Of a stretch of DNA of 5,532 bases, positions 4,935-5,532 are shown in pieces. The stretch is from a bacterium (GTDB taxonomy: Bacteria > Spirochaetota > Spirochaetia > Treponematales > Rectinemataceae): positions 1 to 5,532 of the forward strand of contig JAKALZ010000141.1 in NCBI GenBank assembly GCA_021813065.1. Reading direction: 5' to 3'. Below the pieces are notes generated by a model, which ran no database searches, was not told where the DNA came from, and worked only from the letters and a program-made list of their open reading frames with translations. Numbering within the stretch: position 1 is the first letter of the stretch; each line of letters begins with the position of its first letter. A program made the translations under genes and the position numbers.

Positions 4935-5532
4935 CAGTGAGCCGCCTTGCTTGGAGCTTGTCGCAGACCTCGCGGAGTGCCGCGAAATGTGGAGGTTCTG
5001 AGGAAAGAATGGAGGCGCCACCTGGCCGGCGCGGCGTGGGCGGGAGCACAAGTTCGCGCGCCCAGAGCATGAGTCGCTTAACGCCGATGCGGCGCAGCGC
5101 CTTGTTCAGGGTGAAGTCGCCGTAACGATCGTCGGCGAGAATGGGAAGGCCGATGCTGGCCAGGTGGCGCCGAATCTGGTGCATGCGCCCCGTTTTGAGC
5201 TCAATTTCAAGGAGAGAAAGAACGACGGGCATCGCTTCAGGCAAAAGCAACGACCAGGTTTCCTGGAGCGACCAGAGGGTCTTCGCGCGCCGCGAGCCTC
5301 TGCTTCCCTCGAGTTCGGTATCGATGCTGCCCGAGTCCGCGGAGGGTTGCCCAACGACCCACGCGTAATACCGCTTGCCCACGACCTTTCCGGAGATGAG
5401 CTCAGACCACCGGCGCGCCGCAGCGGCATCCTTCGCCAGAATCATGCAGCCCGCGGTTTCCTTGTCGAGCCTGTGCACCGGCAAAAATCGCTGCCCGAAC
5501 TGACGCTCGAGCGCCGCGATCACATCGTCATG
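4918..5532 (-). CDS. RluA family RNA pseudouridine synthase, 5' end outside the window
   Basis: The frame is open to the window edge (codons for H-D-D precede a GTG at 5523), so the true start and the N-terminal part of the catalytic domain lie beyond 5532. The visible 204 residues contain the catalytic motif VHRLDKETAG; its aspartate is encoded at 5464-5466. Next come VGKRYYAWVVG with the conserved pocket tyrosine, and KTGRMHQIRRHLASIGLPILADDRYGDF, the family's GRxHQIRxHL...GDxxYG signature. RluA-type enzymes isomerise uridine to pseudouridine in 23S rRNA or tRNA in the cytoplasm; the target site cannot be told from sequence. Where many relatives have RLxLHA, this protein reads RLMLWA. The stop is TGA at 4918-4920, inside the start of the following 130-residue gene, which indicates one transcript. 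Family certain, subfamily not. Confidence 0.9.
   Translation of the reverse strand, partial: HDDVIAALERQFGQRFLPVHRLDKETAGCMILAKDAAAARRWSELISGKVVGKRYYAWVVGQPSADSGSIDTELEGSRGSRRAKTLWSLQETWSLLLPEAMPVVLSLLEIELKTGRMHQIRRHLASIGLPILADDRYGDFTLNKALRRIGVKRLMLWARELVLPPTPRRPGGASILSSEPPHFAALREVCDKLQARRLTDEKTI

Noticed and set aside
4935..5051. N-terminal extension of the 130-residue protein to an ATG at 5051
   Set aside because: It would overlap the pseudouridine synthase by 134 bases, and the extra 39 residues are compositionally unlike the rest. ATG 4934 has a nearby AGGCGG.
5521..5523. GTG at 5523 as the true start of the pseudouridine synthase
   Set aside because: The frame stays open to the window edge, and RluA relatives have a substantial domain portion before the HRLD motif, so the gene must begin upstream of the window.

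Overview
The window comes from a GC-rich bacterial chromosome. It carries six protein-coding genes on both strands, with no RNA genes, CRISPR array or intact mobile element. Mostly conserved housekeeping families are mixed with uncharacterised ones. The combination (MazG end, MFS carrier with a HEAT-repeat tail, YhbY, double YggT, DUF72, RluA-type pseudouridine synthase) and the codon use would fit a higher-GC member of the Spirochaetota. That is a tentative impression, not something the sequence proves.

Layout. Positions 1-118 hold the last codons of a forward mazG-like gene (NTP pyrophosphohydrolase). A 227-base gap follows with a short REP-like palindrome and a promoter-like sequence abutting the next start. 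Positions 346-2574 encode a forward 12-TM major facilitator protein fused to a C-terminal alpha-solenoid of HEAT-type repeats. It converges on a reverse two-gene operon, yggT (3560-2967) then yhbY (2953-2660), across an 85-base GC-rich spacer full of inverted repeats. A compact divergent promoter region (about 3585-3635) separates yggT from a forward DUF72/YecE-family gene (3622-4413). That gene converges, across another GC-rich spacer (4414-4541), on a second reverse pair: an RluA-family pseudouridine synthase (its 5' end lies beyond 5532) overlapping by 17 bases a 130-residue protein of unknown function (4934-4542).

How the genes relate. YhbY (CRM-domain, ribosome-assembly factor) and the pseudouridine synthase both act on RNA or ribosomes, and mazG is nucleotide-pool housekeeping. 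YggT is a small integral membrane protein. No single pathway links all genes. The most notable points are that both forward genes have a -10-like hexamer 7-8 bases before the ATG and no convincing Shine-Dalgarno (probable leaderless mRNAs), whereas the yggT and yhbY genes have clear ones; that the divergent -10 boxes of yggT and the DUF72 gene overlap; the MFS-HEAT fusion; and the repeated GCGGCGCG octamer confined largely to the gene-end spacers. I did not find a convincing new defence or mobile system.
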